Assembly: GCA_003508835.1 (NCBI GenBank)
Contig: PUFA01000170.1
Span: 1,488,001 to 1,552,000 of the forward strand
Length of the DNA stretch: 64,000 bases
Reading direction: 5' to 3'
Source of the DNA: Eonycteris spelaea
Taxonomy: Eukaryota; Chordata; Mammalia; Chiroptera; Pteropodidae
In this document: piece by piece, positions 60,581 to 64,000 of the stretch
Position numbering within the stretch: the stretch's first letter is position 1
How the letters are laid out: each line of letters begins with the position of its first letter
The notes under the pieces: model-generated
What the model was told of the DNA's origin: nothing
The model's database searches: none
The model's input: the letters and a program-made list of their open reading frames with translations, nothing else
Position numbers and translations under genes: made by a program

Positions 60581-61087
60581 TGTTACGTTGCCTTCACACT
60601 AATAAGAACCATTGATTAATATTTACGTCCATAGGGTATATGGGCTAATGATTTTCTAGATTTGTTCTTGTCTTGGTATGAGAATATTAAAAAAAAAAAA
60701 ACAGTCCTGAAATTTGGATGACTTATGCCCTTTGAACAGAGCACTATAAAATGAATAGTAGTATATTCTTTATATGTCAGAGAGTAGAAATCTGTGCAGT
60801 TTAGTTTCTGGGTTTGACATTATGAAAATGCCCCAAAACAGATAAGTAAGAGAAAAGAGAGAGGGAGTGAGAGTGAGGGCGTGTGTGCGAGTGCAATAAA
60901 AGTTCAGTTACTGTGATGTGGAAGAGAGTCTCCAGAGATTTGCCTCAGGCATAATGCGCAGCGCTGTTAGGCACTGTTAAGTCAAGTGTCCCTACATCAT
61001 TCCTTCTTTTTTTCCTTCTGGAGTTTTGATTTGATTATGATGGGCCGCAGTCAGGATTCTGTCTAATCTCCCTGGTACTTATTTCAG
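60581..61087 (+). other. FRRS1: FRRS1 intron 3, right part
   Basis: Includes a short purine-rich AGAGAGGGAGTGAGAGTGAG tract near 60855. No other element seen before the exon-4 acceptor. Confidence 0.6.
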
Positions 61088-61235
61088 AGTCACGGTTGTT
61101 GAGAAGTTTAAAACCTACTGGGTGAAGATTCCTGGTCCTGTAATTTCACAACCAAATGCACCTCCGTTTACAACACCTGAAGCTACAGTGACACCTTTGT
61201 CAACTTTACCTCCAGTCTCTCATTTAACCAAATCA
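61088..61235 (+). CDS. FRRS1: FRRS1 fourth coding exon
   Basis: 148 nt between ATTTCAG at 61081-61087 and GTAAGT at 61236. One base completes a Leu codon and 49 codons follow, starting VTVVEKFKTYWVKIPGPVIS and ending PPVSHLTKS, with a Thr/Pro-rich linker after the reeler domain as in the mammalian protein. Intact and of expected length. The DOMON and cytochrome b561 exons must lie to the right of the window. Confidence 0.95.
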
Positions 61236-61895
61236 GTAAGTAACATTTATGGTTTTACTAAATGCAATCTAAAATAACAGCTTTCTTGGAAATTGTGGTT
61301 CTATGCTTGGTGAAGTGTGTAGAGAAGTAGCTGTGCTGAGTTGTGGTAGCAAGTTTTTCGGTTCTCTGCAGGAAATCTGAAGGAAGTCTTTATTGCAACA
61401 CTATGACTTATAGGTTAGAATAAAGAGAGTGCAAGATCCTGCATGTTCAAGGTGAGGTGATGACATTGACATATAGTCTATACTAGCAGTGGATATGTTT
61501 TTATTTAAAAATAAATATTCCCCTCTCTCTCATTTCTCTCTCTCTTTTTCGCTTTGTTTTCTTTCCACCACCAAATATCAAACAGGGAGAAGGACCTTAA
61601 GCCAAATTTAGACAAGATTTAGAGCAGAATCTTGGAATGATGGTGTAACTCTTAGATCTTATTTCATTAAAGCCAACGAATACTGGGGAATTCCATGTGC
61701 TGGAGTACAGAAACTCTCACAAGCTCATCAGCTAGGATTCCATGTAGGCTCTCTGTTTCAGAAGAATTGCAGTTGAGAAAGCATATCTTGAAAAGGGTAA
61801 TGCATATTAGAAAGATGAGAAAGGTTTTACTCAGGGCAATTTTGATGAATTAGACTTATTAATTCAGAAGTGACTATAATGAAAAATGTCTTAAG
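61236..61895 (+). other. FRRS1: FRRS1 intron 4, no recognised element
   Basis: Intronic sequence with a short CTCTCTCT-rich tract near 61532. No exon recognised. Confidence 0.55.
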
Positions 61896-61899
61896 GCTG

Positions 61900-62125
61900 G
61901 TTATTTATAGCTGAAAGAACAAACTTGGGCCTAAATCCCAACTTGTCTATTTTCTGTGTGACTTTGGACAAATTACTTAATTCTCAAAGTCTCAGTTTCT
62001 TCATCTGTATAAGGAGAATAAGATCTAACTGTTAGAAAGTATCATGATAAGAATTAAACAATTAATATAAGATTTCTAACTGCTTTATACTTAATAGATG
62101 TTCAGTAAATGTTAGTTCCTTTCTT
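61900..62125 (+). repeat. MIR SINE
   Basis: Plus-strand MIR: CTAAATCCCAACTTGTCTAT, GTGTGACTTTGGACAAATTA, CTCAGTTTCTTCATCTGTAT, AATAGATGTTCAGTAAATGT. Confidence 0.8.
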
Positions 62126-62760
62126 CTTTTCCTTCCTTTTACTTTTATACCTTTTGTTCTCATAGGGAAGACCAACTAAAGCACTTGTACTTTTAAGTAA
62201 TGTCTCATTTTGTTTTCCTTTTCTTCTATATTTTGTAAAATATGGCAATTATAGTTGATTACATTATTATTGTTGTACTTTGACTGTTTAGGTCTGTTAT
62301 TTGTATTAGTTCTTAGTTTAGTTAGTCTAATGTTTATTTATTTAAAAAATTGCTGTAGGGGATTAAGTAGTCAGTTCGGACCTCAGCTTCCCAATAGGAA
62401 TCTGTTGACAAGATTGTTATTTTTCCATATTCTCATAAAAGGTATTTTGCTAGCTCTTGTTGGAGCTTTTATTGTACCTCTGTGCTAAGTTTTTAATCTT
62501 AATTGTAGAGAGGTGCATTCAGAGTCATAGGATTATAGCATTTGTAGGGCTAGAAGAAACCTAAGGTATTTTGTTCAGTTCCTATTGTAGAAGATGAAGG
62601 TCAACGATCCTGGAAGAGTAAGTTCTTTAGCAGATGTGATGGAGTCAAGGGGAAAGCAGAGACCCAGACTCAAGTTTTCTAGTTCTTAGTGGCTTGTTCT
62701 CTACTCTCTGATTTCCCTTTACTCTCCTTTGAAATAGAAGAAATATATTACATATTGTTC
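62126..62760. other. FRRS1: FRRS1 intron 4, no recognised element
   Basis: Unclassified intronic sequence. The 77-codon frame at 62255-62488 is hydrophobic by composition but has no family match. Confidence 0.5.
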
Positions 62761-62764
62761 TTTG

Positions 62765-63495
62765 CCCGGTCCCTGCTGTTGGGCCTTTGACCCTAGTTCC
62801 TGATACAGATCTCCTAAAATCCTCTTAATTTTCTAAGTGATAGGGTCTGACACAGAGCTCCTAAATCCCTTGAAATTTCTTTGGTGAAGGAACTTGTTTT
62901 GTTTTAATGAGGTGCCCCTGGGTGGCTCCTGGGTAGGGCTGGTCACCAAGCCATGATTAGAAGCTTGGATCAGTTCCACTTCATCTTCCAGAGAATTGAC
63001 TAATCAATCCTATGTGATGAGGCCCCCATGAAAATTTCAGAAGTGTGGGGTTCAGAGAGCTCCTGGAGGTGCTGAGAGGGTGGTGCCTGCAAGAGGTCAT
63101 GACTGCTCCACACCCCTCCACATCCATTTCCCTATGCATCTCTTCCGTCTGGCTGTTCTGAGTTGTATCCTTTCATAATAAATTGGTACTTTAGTAAGCA
63201 AACAGTTTCCCTGAGTTTCATGAGCCATCCTAGTAAATTATCAAACCCAGGAGGGAATTGTAGAAACATCCAATTTATGGCCAGTCAGAAGTACAAGAGA
63301 TAACCTGGGACTTGTGATTGGCATCTGAAGTGGGTGCAGTCTCGCAGGACTGAGCCCTTAACTTGTGGGGTCTGACACTAGTTTCAGGTAGATACTGTTA
63401 GTATGGAATTGAATTCTAGGACACCCAATTGGTGTCCACAGAGAATTGCAGAGTTGCTTAGTGTGGGAAAAAACCCCACACATCTGGTGGCCTGA
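62765..63495 (+). mobile_element. ERV LTR-like element
   Basis: Old endogenous-retrovirus LTR sequence. CCATGATTAGAAGCTTGGAT and ATGAGGCCCCCATGAAAAT lead to a polyA signal (CATAATAAATTGGTAC near 63175), then AACAGTTTCCCTGAGTTTCA, TGGCATCTGAAGTGGGTGCA, GGGGTCTGACACTAGTTTCA and GGACACCCAATTGGTGTCCA. This order is that of a known mammalian class I-like LTR. GTGGGAAAAAACCCCACACA at the right end is an inverted repeat. Exact ends not fixed. Confidence 0.6.
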
Positions 63496-64000
63496 AGTTC
63501 TGATAGAATATAAGAAGAAATGGGAGTTTTTCTATATAGTTCTTAATAAATCTAGTTATAATATTTAGTTCTCTCTGAAATCTACCATTACAGCCCATTC
63601 TAAGAAGACGACTACTCATTTGCTCTGTCAACTTGTAGAGGTGACATTTTTAAATACTCATCCTCTTATCTGGCATACCAAGACATCCAAAATGAAGTCT
63701 TATAGATTATTCTTGATTTACCCACTAAATTGTTATTACTGTTATTTGGAGTGGTGGAATAATAGGAGTAATATTTTTTTTCCAATATCATTTTAATATC
63801 AAATTTGAACTGAATTCTAGAGGCAGAGTCCAGGATCTAATAAAAAATCTTGCTAAGGGTTTATATGTTTGCTTTTTAAAATTTTACCTCTGAAAACTGG
63901 AGGACACCTGTTAGGCGAGACTGTCACTGTAGACTTAAATATTCTGTAAGAAGTTGCTCAAAGTTTACTGGAAACTTTTTCCAGGATGTAATTATTATGA
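63496..64000 (+). other. FRRS1: FRRS1 intron 4, right edge of window
   Basis: A/T-rich intronic sequence. No exon or repeat recognised. Confidence 0.5.

Larger units (their letters stand above)
55515..61235 (+). pseudogene. FRRS1: FRRS1 5' part, candidate unitary pseudogene
   Basis: The four exons keep introns, splice sites and synteny beside AGL, so this is the native locus, not a retrocopy. It has two separate one-base losses (exon 1, about 55644-55651; exon 3, A8 at 57829-57836) and a TGA at 55670-55672. None of the lesions compensates another. Exons 2 and 4 are well conserved, so any loss is recent, or the lesions are assembly errors. FRRS1 is proposed to reduce ferric iron in endosomal or cell-surface membranes. 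I infer loss of the long product only. Confidence 0.5.

Overview
The window is vertebrate nuclear DNA from a placental mammal, most likely a bat and perhaps a fruit bat (Pteropodidae). It is about 60% A+T. Genes are split by long GT-AG introns, and most of the rest is old LINE, MIR, L2, MaLR and DNA-transposon sequence. I see no primate, rodent, carnivore, ruminant or vespertilionid tRNA/7SL-type SINE. A retroposed 5S rRNA-headed element at 33586-33789 and L1 3' ends of a type I associate with bats are the reasons for the bat assignment. That assignment is inference.

Two protein-coding genes lie head to head. On the left, minus strand, is the 5' end of AGL (glycogen debranching enzyme). Its start-codon exon is at 11736-11817 and the next coding exon at 574-784, both intact; the rest of the gene lies left of the window. 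A CpG island at about 12550-12960, with a TCTCGCGAGA element and an ETS-type site, is its likely promoter. On the right, plus strand, are the first four coding exons of FRRS1 (ferric-chelate reductase 1, stromal cell derived receptor 2), at 55515-55709, 56585-56721, 57801-57894 and 61088-61235. Human AGL and FRRS1 are also divergent neighbours (1p21.2), so this is conserved synteny seen from the opposite strand. All FRRS1 splice sites look good, but the first and third coding exons are each one base short of the length their neighbours require. The first exon also has an in-frame TGA in the frame the next exon needs. FRRS1 is therefore either a unitary pseudogene in this animal or the assembly carries errors.

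Region by region: 1-12450 holds AGL introns with an ancient L1/HAL1-like element (about 3115-5415) and L1 3' ends. 12450-13000 is the promoter island. 13000-18000 holds old repeats and LTR-like sequence. 18040-26065 is a retroelement cluster: a 2.2-kb L1 derivative with perfect 16-bp target duplications, a gammaretrovirus-type solo LTR inside an L1 3' UTR, a second long L1, and an old ORF2 fragment. 26066-47290 is intergenic sequence with scattered MIR, L2, MER5, MaLR and one 5S-headed retroposon. 47290-55514 may hold the FRRS1 5' exon and intron 1. 55515-64000 is FRRS1, with a third long L1 derivative in its third visible intron.

The most interesting structural result is that two of the three long L1 elements (18056-20266 plus strand, about 57964-60440 minus strand) share one ORF2 deletion junction. 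The third element reads through that point normally. This points to a replicating ORF2-less lineage (half-L1 type) rather than two independent deletions.
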